Under the pieces are notes generated by a model. That model searched no databases, was not told where the DNA came from, and worked only from the letters and a program-made list of their open reading frames with translations. From assembly GCA_963082975.1 (NCBI GenBank), contig OY720347.1, forward strand, positions 11,638,225 to 11,702,224: DNA of 64,000 bases. Reading direction: 5' to 3'. The translations under genes were made by a program, and so were the position numbers. Source of the DNA: Labia minor. Its lineage: Eukaryota; Arthropoda; Insecta; Dermaptera; Spongiphoridae. How positions within the stretch are numbered: position 1 is the first letter of the stretch; each line of letters opens with the position of its first letter. Shown here one piece after another: positions 44,734 through 56,039 of this stretch.

Positions 44734-45179
44734 TATCTCGCCAGAGATAGTATTGCGATCATGAAAAATTTTCGATCTCGAGATTTTGATGTTTTTATAC
44801 GTTTGGAAGGTCCCTGATTCATTTTAACTAAGGTTGAGAAAAATGTATCTATAACGTTTTGTTTTTTTTCGTCTAAACTGACCGTAAAAATAAAGATAGA
44901 TGTTTGATAGTTTTCCACATAATTAAAAATTGTATAAAACTGCTATATATAGAATTTTAGCTTGATTGAATCGATGAAAGTTACAAAATTAATTTTTTAA
45001 CACATTCCAAATCACGCGCCAACACGTGACGTGGTGCCATCAACAAAGAGCCAAACATGCGCTGGTTTAATAAATATTATTTATTAATTTTAAATTATAA
45101 TTTAAATATTATTTAAATATAATATATGTTATTTATTCCAATTCAAATTGCGAGATAGTCGAGTGGAGACACTCCAGCT
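44734..45179 (+). mobile_element. Helentron-like family 1, copy 8 (both ends intact)
   Basis: The left end TATCTC-GCCA-GAGATA hairpin is at 44734-44749. The right end has GCGAGATAGTC, the GAGTG-GAGA-CACTC hairpin and CAGCT, followed by T. About 150 bp around the AATCTTGTCTACA stretch are deleted relative to copy 3. Flanking T residues at both ends agree with insertion between two Ts, as described for Helentrons (established knowledge). Confidence 0.85.
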
Positions 45180-45851
45180 TATATTATTCTTATCCGACCA
45201 TCCATTTATTTTTGAGAAAATAATGATTGTGCAAAAAAAAAACACACACACACACACACTTACAAAATGGCAAAAAGTCGTAAAATACTCTTTGTAATTA
45301 ATTTTAAATTAGTCTATTTTAAGTTTAAATATTTAATTATAATGAATATTGAATGCAGGTGATAATTCCGCTAAGTAAAACAAACTAAAGGATAAAAAAA
45401 CCGGCTTATTTTTTGTTAATATGTAAATCATAATGATTAAAAAAAATGGATAAACTAAAAGAAAAAAGAGAGAGAGAGAGAGGAACATCTCTCAACTTAT
45501 AAGAGATATAAATTTCCAATTAACAAAAAAGATGGACGGACATAGTAAAACCGGAAGTGAACCAACTTGCTTTGCATAAGCCAAAAGAAACGAACGAAAA
45601 ATTAAACAGAGACAAATGCATGGACAGGTGGTCAACAACGAAAGAACAAATGTTTCCTTTAATTAACCATCATTTGACTTTCACTGAAAGTAAATAAATA
45701 TCCCTGAAAACATTTATTTTAATTAAACGATATTAATATTTATTTATTTATTTTTCTTTTTAACAACATTAACAAATATAAAAACATATGAAGTAGTTAT
45801 ATATTTATTATTTTTTTAGTATTATTGCATTTTATAAAAGACATGAAGGTA
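45180..45851. other. AT-rich non-coding DNA
   Basis: A short (CA)n at 45242-45260 and a (GA)n at 45468-45482. A purine-rich balanced patch at 45500-45650 has no frame. Confidence 0.55.
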
Positions 45852-46199
45852 GGGTAAAGCATACAGTCGTTGGCCCCCTTAAGCAATTCCTAGCAGTCTT
45901 TAATGCATATCTGGGCAAATTGCGGAACAATCTGTGTCAATAAGGTTTGCAGAACATAGATACTATGAGCATTTTGATGAATAAAAAAAAATCATTTTCT
46001 CATGACATTTTCAATAAGCCCTTTTTTAAACAAAAAAATCCTGGCCCCTATTATAGTTATTTGCCTAGGTTTCTATAGTTATTATACAACCATACAACAA
46101 AAGATTACAAAACCATAGTTAATAGCGCAATTTTGAAAATAAAAATCTCTTATAATTTTTGTTTTAGTGATAGGGGGCCAATGACTGTATACTTTACCC
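45852..46199 (+). mobile_element. TA-flanked MITE family 3, copy 2 (348 bp, long TIRs)
   Basis: Its terminal inverted repeats are about 33 bp: GGGTAAAGCATACAGTCG then TTGGCCCCC on the left, and the inverted GGGGGCCAATGACTG then TATACTTTACCC on the right, with only a few mismatches. TA flanks both ends (45850-45851, 46200-46201). The interior is nearly identical to copy 1 over landmarks such as AGCAATTCCTAGCAGTC and CATAGTTAATAGCGC. Confidence 0.9.
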
Positions 46200-46391
46200 T
46201 ATTATGTCATTATTATTATAATATTGAAGAAAGAATTTCTATAAAATAACATTTCTATATTTTAATTTCTCCCTATCTCTCTCCTTCTTTGATGTATTCA
46301 TTATAATCCAAACTATTTTCTTAAATTTTAAATTGAAATTATAAATGAAAGTTAAAATTAAAAAAAAAAAAAAATAAAATAAAAAAAAAAA

Positions 46392-46622
46392 ATGAAAAAC
46401 AAACTCAAACATCTTGACGAAATAATTAATCCAAAATTGGAGATCTATGAGGACGATAGGATCCTTACGAGTTTCGATGATGATGGGATCGACTTCCGGG
46501 AGTCACGCTATACAGAGAACACCATAAAAAGGCGAGGGTGGATAGAAGAAGAGGGCGCTAACGAGAACATCGACCAGGCAATAAATAAAATTAAAGAAAA
46601 AAAAAATAATAAAATAAAATAG
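46392..46622 (+). other. Open frame of 76 codons between A-rich tracts, unidentified
   Basis: The frame starts in a poly-A tract and holds LDEIINPKLEIYEDDRILTS, DGIDFRESRYTENTIK and WIEEEGANENIDQAINKIK. It is acidic, not low-complexity, and balanced in base use in its middle (46410-46580). No family is recognised, no good acceptor or donor is visible, and A-rich runs flank both ends as in a retroposed sequence. It may be a SINE body, a retrocopy fragment or a chance frame. Confidence 0.2.
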
Positions 46623-46639
46623 TTTGGGAACTCAAAAAC

Positions 46640-46960
46640 TCACACCTTGTCTGACTCTTTAGCTTGGACCCCCATATCCAAGAAAATCACCCCTTCTTTT
46701 TTTCAACCCTCTCCTCTTCCCCCTCTCTCCCATCACTATTCCATCTCACACTGTTCTGCTTGCCTTCTTCACCCGTCCATTCTATTCCATCCTTTTTCTC
46801 TCTCTCTCTCTTTCTCTCTCTCTATCAGAATGAGCAGCTCGTTCACTCGTTTTTCCAATCTAGTTGGGCCACGTTCAGCTATTAATCATTTCAAAATAAG
46901 GGGTAGGAAATATAAATTTATTGTACCTCCAAAAAAGTGATTGGTTTTTTTTCTCTCTTT
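46640..46960. other. Pyrimidine-rich island
   Basis: C/T-rich with a (CT)n at 46798-46826, followed by AGAATGAGCAGCTCG and GGGCCACGTTCAGC. The two frames (73 and 97 residues) are Ser/Leu/Pro low-complexity. Confidence 0.4.
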
Positions 46961-48569
46961 CTCTCAATATAGGCCCGAACCAAAATCAATAGATGATTAA
47001 ATACAAGGAGAGGTAAAAAAAAGTGAACTAGTTAAATGCGTCTTCAGACCAACCCATCTATACATCTCACTCTCTCTCTCACTCTCTCTTTCTCTAATAT
47101 ATATAATATTTAAAGAATACCAGAGAAAACAAGATATTGATATGTATGTAGGTGTTTAAAAATTGATCAGTAGACAAACCAATCGGAATTTAAACAAAAT
47201 CCATGTGTTTAATTATTAAATAATTATTATAATAAATTATTTATGATAATTCATTTAAATTAAAACAATCATACTAATATTATTCTTTTCGGTTCTTATA
47301 ATCAAATTTAATGGTTTAATTTGATAGTATAGAAAATTTCTCTTTTTTCTTAGAGATAAATAATTTATTCACAATTAAATTACCCACCTCAAATGATGAA
47401 TTAATATTTTAAATAAACCTCTACACGATTCAGCACTTTATTTCCAAATAAACATAAATTGTAAAATTTAGTTGTATTTTTTTTTATTTTTTGTAAAGTA
47501 AAATTAATATTATATCGTGACTCTTACACTTAACACCATAAAACTAACACATAATTCTAAAACTATAAATAATAAAATAATAAGGGAAAACCATTTTAAT
47601 TTTTTTATCAAATTAACAGTCGAGTAAGAAATAATTGAAATGTTATGTCAAGATTCAACATTTTAATTCATTCTTGTTTACTCCATTCGCAATTTATAAG
47701 AGATGAAAATTATAAATAAAATAATTATATATAAATATTTCTATATAAGAATTTTCTATAAGCAGTGTGTTGCAAAAAAATAGGGCATATGGTCCATATC
47801 GTATAAGTCTATAAGTATTTATTCATTTTAGTTATTTAATATCATCATTTTGAGTATTAAAAGAAAAAATGATGCAATTGCAGAATAATAAATAATAATA
47901 GATTTTTTAAAAAAAATAAAGAAAATTTTTAATTTTAAGTGTTAAATTAATTATTTTATTAAATTAGCAGTTATACATTTTTTTTTGCAGTAAATATTCA
48001 AAAAAAAAATTTTATTTAATGACGGGATAATAATTGTTCTATTAATTGTGTAATTTTATATAATTTATTCTTAATATAATCATGTATGTATAATTTAATA
48101 TAATAAACATAAGGATCATCTAAATTAAAATGTAAAAAAAATTACTAAATTAACTATGGCAATTTGAATATTTATCAATAAATTTAATCTTTATTTTCTA
48201 ATATTATCATTAATTTAAGGATATTTTTCTTTTTTTAATAATAAAATTTTAAAGATTCTCGACGAAATTGACAAAAAAATAATTTAATTTCATTTTTATA
48301 TAATAATAATGTAATAATTATTTGTATAAATAGTGTGATATTAATGAGCAAAAAAAAAAAAAATAAATCAATCAATCAATCAAAAAAATTAAATTGCATA
48401 ACAATAAATAAAAATTGAGTATCCTTAAACCCGATAAAATTTTGTTATTGATGTAAATTTTAAAATATTAATTTATCTAAAGATTTTCATTTGTATTTAA
48501 TTAATAATAAACAAAAAATATAAGGCCGTTTAAATGAAAGAATTAAATTGTTTATTTTAATATTCTCTA

Positions 48570-48624
<55 letters not shown>

Positions 48625-49540
48625 TATATTTTCATAAATGGTGGTATGTGGACCAGAACAACTGGATACAAATGAAAATTTATTATGATAATCATTATTA
48701 TTTCGATTAATATGAAATGCACCAGCAATTTATGTTAATGAATGAATTATATATATAAGTTATTATCTAAAATGGGTGTGAATTAAATTGATCATTATCA
48801 TTTTCACTTTCTATTGGGTAGGGAAAAAAATATTATAAGGGTATAATAATTTAATTATTTTTATATTATATTATATATTATTCACCTCTCTATTATATTA
48901 ATATATATATATACAGAGAATATGTATAAATGTATAAAAAGCTTGTTAGGCTCCAGGCAATCTCTCTCTCTCTCTCTAGTTAGAATACATTAAAATCTAT
49001 TTAATTTTTATTTTATTTATTTATTTATTTTTTTTATTGAATTACTCTTTTTGCATTTAATTAGAATAATTACTTAAGCGCAAAAGGTCAGACGTTTGAA
49101 GAAATGAAATGTTGGCATTTGAAAAAAAAGTAGATGTTTAATTACTCAACGGTTGAACAGATAAAATAGATGAATAGGTAGATAAATTGATAGATACTCT
49201 TTACATTTTTTTCTTTTTCACTTATATATTTTCATGTATATATATATTGAGCTAACAAATATTCTCTCATATAATAAATAATCTTGTTTTTACTTCAAAT
49301 TAGAAATAGAATACTTAATTATATTTTAATTATGATATTAGAGTTTAATTTTTTTTTTTTTAATTTTAAATCATGATTATTTTTTATTAATTAATAAAAA
49401 CTTTAATAAATGATAAAATCTATTTAATTTATTTTTATTATATGTATATAATATGTATCTGCTATTTAAAAAAAAATAAATAAATCAATCAATTTATCTT
49501 AAAATATTTTTATGAATCCAAGTAATTAAATTAATAATAT
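46961..49540. other. AT-rich DNA upstream of the GATA exon (likely intron)
   Basis: About 2.5 kb, mostly AT-rich, with (CT)n at 47070-47096 and 48961-48978 and the long (AT)n at 48573. No N-finger exon was found here or further upstream. Confidence 0.6.
48573..48619. repeat. (AT)n microsatellite, about 47 bp
   Basis: The longest pure AT run in the window, about 950 bp upstream of the GATA exon. Shorter (AT)n tracts occur throughout, for example at 4257-4281, 21625-21652 and 36838-36862. Confidence 0.95.
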
Positions 49541-49550
49541 ATGTTTGTTT

Positions 49551-49575
49551 GTCTTTGTCATTACAGTCACTGCAG
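49551..49575 (+). other. Tandem 3' splice acceptors of the GATA exon
   Basis: A T-rich tract (from about 49540) leads into TTACAG ending at 49566 and CTGCAG ending at 49575. The two AGs are 9 nt apart and keep the same frame, so they would give products differing only by Ser-Leu-Gln before SAARRAG. Which one is used cannot be told from sequence. The first is the AG nearest the tract; the second matches the family exon boundary. Confidence 0.75.
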
Positions 49576-49701
49576 TCGGCAGCAAGAAGAGCGGGCACAA
49601 GTTGTGCCAACTGTAAAACCGGAACAACAACCCTTTGGAGAAGGAACCAAAACGGTGAACCAGTCTGTAATGCCTGCGGTCTCTACTACAAACTACATAA
49701 T
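49576..49701 (+). CDS. grn: GATA transcription factor, C-terminal zinc-finger exon (grain / GATA1-2-3 class), internal exon only
   Basis: The 126-bp exon reads in one frame from SAARRAG to YYKLHN and holds a complete class IV zinc finger: Cys-X2-Cys (CANC), then LWRRN, then Cys-X2-Cys (CNAC) followed by GLYYKLHN. These fingers coordinate one zinc and bind WGATAR sites in the nucleus. [11 protein letters not shown] and the [18 protein letters not shown] wording fit arthropod grain and vertebrate GATA1-3. GATA4-6 proteins usually have LSCANC and MKLHG. The exon ends in phase 0 at AAT before a strong GTAAGT donor. The start was chosen at the second of two acceptor AGs, because GATA1-3 homologues have SAARRAG at this exon edge (family knowledge). 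Using the first AG (49566) would add Ser-Leu-Gln. One oddity is KTGTTT where relatives have K/QTTTTT. The basic tail (NRPLTMKKEG type) must lie on a later exon and was not found to 64000. The N-finger exon was not found upstream. GATA identity is near certain; the subclass is likely. Confidence 0.95.
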
Positions 49702-49707
49702 GTAAGT
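49702..49707 (+). other. 5' splice donor of the GATA exon
   Basis: GTAAGT directly follows the Asn codon AAT. It matches the metazoan donor consensus at all six intronic positions. The frame beyond it loses GATA similarity at once, which supports the exon end. Confidence 0.9.
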
Positions 49708-51532
49708 AGACGAGCTTATTTTTCATTTATTTATTATCCTTGTACACTTACATATTATATATAAAGGATGGCAAAAATTGAAACCTTTCTCGAGAGAAAA
49801 CCGTTTTTAAAATTTATGTAATATATTTAATATATTACAGAGGAAAATTGCTTAAAACATATTTGAAATGGAATTCAATTTAATGGATTAAATTGATATT
49901 GATAATTAATTTAAATTTTCTTTTAATAAGTTGTATTATACATAAATAATTAATTTATGTATTCATAGAAACTAACTTTTATTTATCTATTTAATTTTCT
50001 TCATTAGTAATGATTTTATAGGAGTAATTTTATTTTTCATTGTCTTCCCAAGAAATAAAATTAAAATAAAATAATAAAATATATATATATATATATAGAA
50101 AACTTCCATTTTCTATTCTTTTTATTTCTTAACATTTCCAATCCCAAGAGAAAAATAAAACATAAAAATATAAAAATGAATGTTATATAAATAAAGAGTT
50201 GAGGATTACTGAAGCGTGTGAATCTTTTTAAACCGATTTCCGATTTTTATAAAACAAACTCTTTAATTGGAAGAACAAAGACATTTTTCTTATATGATCC
50301 ACCATTTACTATTTATTCTATATTCCTAGAAACATACACATACATACGATCTAAAAAAAAACATTTATTTAAAGTTCTACTTTTCTTTAAAATATTTTCA
50401 AAATTTGATTTTTTTTTTTATTATAATATCACATTTAAATTGTTATATTAATATTTTCATAATTTGATTTTTTTCTTAATATAATATCACATTTAAATTG
50501 ATATATTTTTAAAATATTCTAATTTCTCTTGTGCTATTAAAATATCTAAATTATTTTGTACAAAATATTAACATTTTTTTTTTTAAATAGAATATATTTA
50601 TAGAAAATAATTACTGGCAGCAATTTGTATTAAATATCCTTTATTGCCGCAGGGGAAAAATTGGATCTACCTTTTTGAGATTCCATCCCAATTGATTTCT
50701 TAATGATATTAACAACTCCTGTAATCCTATCAATGATATTACTATAATTATTAATTTCCATCTATAAGTACAAAATTTGACATAAATGTATTTTTTTTTC
50801 TTATTAAACTAATTCAATCAAGTTTTCATAGATATGTTCTATTTTTTTTTTATAAATATTAATTAATTCGTTTGAATATTAAAAAGAGGTAGGTACACTA
50901 AAATGATGATAGCGAAAGAAAAAAACAACTCCACTTCCCGTTATTAATATTACACCACCGCAAAAACTAAGAGAGAGAGAGAGAGAGAGAAAAAAAAGAA
51001 CAACTTATGAAATTTTTTGAAATGAATTGATTTAATAATCTGGTCTAATTTTTTGTCTATTGCCTATTTAATTCAATGCAAATTTCTGTTTATTATATTT
51101 TTTTTTATAATAAAAAATTATTCTATATAACATATTCATGTTTTCATGTTTTTTTTTTAATTTATTCAAAATATTAAAAAACGATGGTATATATAACTGT
51201 ATTTATAAAAAAAATACAGTTTTATTTAGTTATTACTTTTTTAAATAGCAAGAAACAATAAATTAATTTTTTTTAGAAAATAATTAAAATTTTACTAATC
51301 TGAAGGTAAAAAAAATTAAAATTATTGTTATTAAAGTTTATATTGATTAAGAGAAACAATGATGGAAATTGATTATATACAAATATTTGTGGACTAGAAA
51401 AAAAAATACGTTTGCCATTTTTATTAATATCAGTTTATATTATATATATATATATTATAAGTGAATATAATATTATTTTAAAAAAATACATTATCCATCT
51501 CTGTTTATATACATCTTGAATATAGGATTAAT
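49708..51532. other. AT-rich DNA downstream of the GATA exon (likely intron)
   Basis: AT-rich. Points noted: AAGGATGGCAAAAATTGAAA at 49768 looks like a transposon end without a partner, a (GA)n lies at 50972-50989, and a tandem pair of TATAATATCACATTTAAATT lies at about 50420 and 50480. The exon for the basic tail of the GATA domain was not found. Confidence 0.6.
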
Positions 51533-51534
51533 TA

Positions 51535-51769
51535 ATCGTTATAAAAGTCACCGAATTAATTAATATAGGATTGAAATTTACCAGTCAATTTAGAAAATTA
51601 TATAAAATTTCAAGATTAAAATTATTTGTTAGATAATTATAATAATTATAATAATTTATCTAAAAATTAAATGTATAACTAAAATATAAAAAAAAAAATT
51701 ACTTAAAACTTATTGAAAAATTCAATAAAAATATATGCAAGTTTATGATTCGGTGACTTTTATAACGAT
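51535..51769. mobile_element. TA-flanked MITE with perfect 22-bp TIRs (235 bp)
   Basis: ATCGTTATAAAAGTCACCG then AAT at the left end is repeated exactly, inverted, at the right end. TA lies on both sides (51533-51534, 51770-51771). The interior is AT-rich with no frame. Only one copy is in the window. Perfect TIRs suggest it is young. Confidence 0.8.
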
Positions 51770-51829
51770 TACAAAGATGATATCTAAAATAAAAGGACAC
51801 GCCACTTACCTAATTAATAAAGATAGTGT

Positions 51830-51915
51830 AAAATTATCATCCTGGGTATGAGCTTTGAATGTGACCAAAATCATGACCGTGACGTCACTTTATGAGATGA
51901 AAAGATTCAATTTAT
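51830..51915. promoter_or_regulatory. Small patch with a CRE palindrome and TCF-like site
   Basis: TGACGTCA (51880-51887) is a perfect cAMP-response/bZIP palindrome, and CTTTGAA (51853-51859) fits TCF/LEF. Both lie in an 80-bp balanced patch about 2.2 kb after the GATA exon. Confidence 0.35.
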
Positions 51916-52195
51916 CATAATAACTGTTTTCTTTTTTCATATATGTACCTACGTATAATCATATAACTTAACATTAATAAATAAATGTTTATTTATTCAA
52001 TAGAGATGAAAATTGTAAAATATTGGTATATAATAATATTTATTAATTTACGTTTAGATAGGTATGATTGATTATAACTAATAATCTTTCGGGGTCAATT
52101 TAAAAAAAAAATTTAGAAAATCCTAATTTTTCCAAAATTTAATAATAAAAAAATAATTTGTTTTTTTAAATCATTTTAAACATTTTTCGATTGAT

Positions 52196-52330
52196 ATCCG
52201 GGATGATGGCGTGGAGCAGTTGGCTGTAATGTTCGGGCGTTCAAGTCTCCAGACTGGAAGGTGTTTTTCACTCCCCGCGCCTCTTGCTGGTTGGCGCTTG
52301 CAATTGAGACATTTGTTTGTGGTCTGGTTG
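52196..52330 (+). repeat. Possible tRNA-derived SINE fragment
   Basis: TGGAGCAGTTGG matches the A-box pattern and GTTCAAGTC matches the B box, in a GC-richer patch within AT-rich DNA. The boxes are about 27 nt apart where about 44 is usual, so the anticodon region would have to be deleted. The end is undefined and no target duplication was seen. Confidence 0.3.
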
Positions 52331-52420
52331 TGTTTTCGCACGATGCTCGATGACTTTTTTATTACCTGTCACATTGAAAAACCAATACAAGAATTGTCGT
52401 GGGCCGTATTTAACTATCAA

Positions 52421-54780
52421 TCTCTCTCTTCTCTCTCCTCTCTCTCTCTCTTTGAAACAATTTATTACCATCACTCGATATTTGTAGAGTATAACCATGT
52501 GTGATATATATAGTGTGCTTAAATACTCAATTTCGATTTCTTATTCTCTCACTATTAAATTAACTCTTAAATCCAATCACACACAATATATATATATATA
52601 TATCATGTTTAAATTATATCTATTTATATCAGACAACTCAAAAGAGTTGGTTATTTTCTGATATATAATAAATTAATTGATCGGCTGATCTTTTAACGAT
52701 ATTATGACTGTCCTTTGATAGTTGAAAGCTTTTTATGTTATACGCCCCCACCCCTCCGTTTACCCCGATCTCTCTTCTCCTCTCTCTCTCCCTCTCTCTC
52801 TCGATATCTTGAAAACGAGATAAAAAAAGTTGTCTCAATTTCTTGTAATCTTGTTTTTAAATTTTATTCATCGTTCTCTATCTCTTTTACACTTAAATAC
52901 ACTCTTTCTTATATATATGTATATACCTATGTATATGCCTATATATCGTTTGACGATTAAAATATACACCTTTTTTTTATATTTAACTTAATTTTCATTC
53001 TTTACTTCTAATAAAAATTAACAAATAACATGTTTGTAAAACAAGAACAAAAACCAAATAGAGATAAAAATGTGATAAATAAATGTAAATAAATAAAAAA
53101 GGTAATGATAATAATAAAATTAAAAAAGATTAAAAAAAAATAAATAAATAATTATTTATAAAAAAAAATTCTTTTTTTTTTCTTTTTCATTTATATATTC
53201 TAATTTGAATTGACTGTGTTTTGAATTCAAGTTTTAATTTCATTAAATAAATTTAAAAAAAAAAATGAAAATTCTCTCATTTGCAATTCGATATTTTTAT
53301 ATTTTGTCAATATAATTTAACAAATATGAAATCCAATTTTTTTTTTTTATTTTAAAACTAAAATATTTATCTATTCTTAAATAAATTTGATGCATATTTA
53401 AATACAAATATTTGATTTTATTTATAAATATTTATGATGATTTAAAATATCTAATATATATATTATTTTTATATATCAAATAAATATAAAAATATTAATA
53501 AACCAAAATATTGATGTTTGAAAAAAGTATATTAATAGAATGATAATTAGAATTTAGAAATAGAAATATTAATAATAAATACATATCCTATCACAAAAAA
53601 AAAAAAAAAAATTAAAGAAAAATTTATATGTTAAAATAAAAATAATTATAAGAAATGATGATATACTGCAAGGTTGTCATACCAATTTTTTTTTTTAAAT
53701 TTATCTGATTAGACTGAATATTTGATGCTCTTGAAAATGTCTATATTATTAGTAAAGTATTATTAGTATCAGAAAAAATTGATATGTCAATAAGTAATTA
53801 AATAAAAACTCATGTGAGTAAACAAAAAAAAATCTATAATTTAATGATGAAAAAAACGAGTGAAGGGGAAGGAAAAAACGAAATAAAAAAAAATACAACT
53901 AATCATAGATATGATCAAATGATAAGATTAAGATTAATAAATTATCACTATAATTATTGTTTTATATTAGAAAAATAAAATCTATAACATATTTATTTAA
54001 TTCTTTATAACAGATCATCAATAAATCTTTTATTGAAATTTAATAAAAAATAATTAAATAAATAAATAAAAATAATTATGTTAAATGAATAATTTTTTTA
54101 AATTTTAGTAAATTCTATTATTATATTATATCATATAAACTTTAATAAGAAATAAAATATACTCTGGAAAGTATCAAAATAGATATGATATACATATATT
54201 TGTTTTCTGAGTATTTTGATTATTTTAGATTATTATTATTATTACTTTTATTTTAAGCTTTTTGCTTGCAATTCTAATATAATATTATATAAATTCAGAT
54301 GATTGTTAAATTTTGTTATCAATTTAACCGCAATGCGCATAAAGTAAATCAACTTGAAATTTTCTTCTTCTTCTTTAAAAAAAAATAATTTTAAGATTTA
54401 TATTTTTTAAAAATTTAATTCTTGTTTATCTAAGTCTATGGCAAATATGTATAATCAAATATTTATAAAAAGTGTTTACCCTTAAATTCTATTCTATTAA
54501 TTAATTAATATTAATATTCAAATAAAATAAAATAAAATAAAATATAATAAAAGAGATTGTGTTATGTCACTAAATTAATTATTTTCTAATTCTAATATAA
54601 TGAAATAAATTCATCCATCATTCTTATTAGTTTATTTATTTATTTCAATTTCAACATTATTATAGGTAGATATAACAAATAATATATATTACTCTCATAT
54701 TTACAACAACACTACCAATAACTATAATATAATAAAAAGAAAAATAAATAATAAAAATTATAATATTTTTGTTGAAATTT
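52421..54780. other. AT-rich DNA with a small CT-rich island
   Basis: At 52730-52810 there is C/T-rich DNA (CCCCACCCCTCCG and a (CT)n). Beyond 52970 it is nearly pure AT-rich sequence with homopolymers. Nothing is recognised. Confidence 0.6.
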
Positions 54781-55010
54781 ATTATCAATATTCGATTATC
54801 TTTTAGACAGCTTTTGAAATTGCTTTACAAATCATTTTCACCTCGCATACCCAGTTGATCTCTTTCACTCTTTCACTTATTTGGATCCTCCCCTTTTCTG
54901 TCTCGTTTTTTTTCTCCTCTCTTTTACTCATTCCGAAAAAAGAAATTAAAACAACCTATAATTAAACCGATCGTAGGCAGGGATGAGAAATGGATTCACA
55001 ATAATCAACA
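54781..55010. other. Weak island
   Basis: Balanced patches CACCTCGCATACCCAGTTG and CGATCGTAGGCAGGGATG surround a CT-rich stretch. No frame or repeat is seen. Confidence 0.35.
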
Positions 55011-55199
55011 TATGATAGAAACTATAATACTACACTTTAAGTATATTGTGGTACATGCTTTTACATTTCATTACATTCTTAAATACCAAACTATAAGATA
55101 TTTATTAATATTATATTGAATTTTGAATAAAAATTTGTTATAATATATCTAAATTTTATTTTTCTTCTTTTTTTCTTTTTTAACAAAATATTAATATTA

Positions 55200-55530
55200 A
55201 ATGAACTTTGTGTGTGTGTGTGTATGGGTGCTGTACCGGTATCGTATCGAAGGAATGGATAGATGTGGGGGAGACCCGTTTAAGTGAGCACCATGGACTA
55301 AACCATCGGCATTTTAATGAAGTTGATTGAACCGAGAAGGTAAAATTATCGGCTTTTGAAGGAACGGAAAACGTCCCATGGCCCCTTAATGACCGGGTGC
55401 TTGTCCCCCTTTCCCCTTCTCTCTTTGCCGCTTGACTCCCTGCCCCCCTGAATCCCCCGATATAAGTATAAGTATAGCCCTCGCAGTTGTGGACGTGATT
55501 GTGCCATGTTGCCACAATGAGTTTGACTAA
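55200..55530. promoter_or_regulatory. GC-richer island, candidate regulatory element
   Basis: Begins with (GT)n at 55209-55222 and contains GTATCGTATCGAAGG, TTTAAGTGAGC (NK2-like AAGTG), ACGTCCCATGGCCCC and GCCATGTTGCCACAATG. The 162-residue minus frame over it is the longest in the window. It is translated microsatellite plus unrelated sequence and has no known motif. Confidence 0.35.
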
Positions 55531-56039
55531 AATCCAATAATTCCAATAGATGAAAATAAAATTAAAAACACACACACACACACACAAACACAAACACATA
55601 CAAATGGGAAAATTCTTTAATAAGGAAGATGAAAAATTATTTATAATAAAAATTAAAGTAAAACTCAAATAAAAAATATTAGTTTTTCTTAAATAAAAAA
55701 TATAATATTAATTATATATATTATTATTATTATTATTTAAAATAACAATTTTTTTTAATTAATGTTATTTATTAAAATTGTATGTTTTTTTTACAATTAG
55801 ATTAGTCTATATTTATTATATATATATACCTTTACTTTTTAAAAACAAATAAAACAAATAAGGACATGTATACGATCATGTTGTTTTGTTGTTGTTATTA
55901 TTATTGTTGATTTAACTTCGTGAAAGAAATTATATTAATTTTCAAATTATACTCCCTCGCCCGATTTTTTTTTTATATTCTTCTCAATACTCTATTCTCT
56001 ATTTTTTTTTACTATAGTACCGTGTTTTGCAATATTATT

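Noticed and set aside
48573..48619. Long (AT)n as replication origin or cruciform site
   Set aside because: A pure AT microsatellite is expected in this background and nothing around it supports a special role.
49526..49726. 66-residue minus frame over the GATA exon
   Set aside because: It is the antisense shadow of the zinc-finger exon.
55180..55668. Longest open frame in the window (162 residues, minus strand)
   Set aside because: It includes translated (GT)n microsatellite (Cys/Val and Thr/His runs), AT-rich ends and an island, with no recognisable domain.
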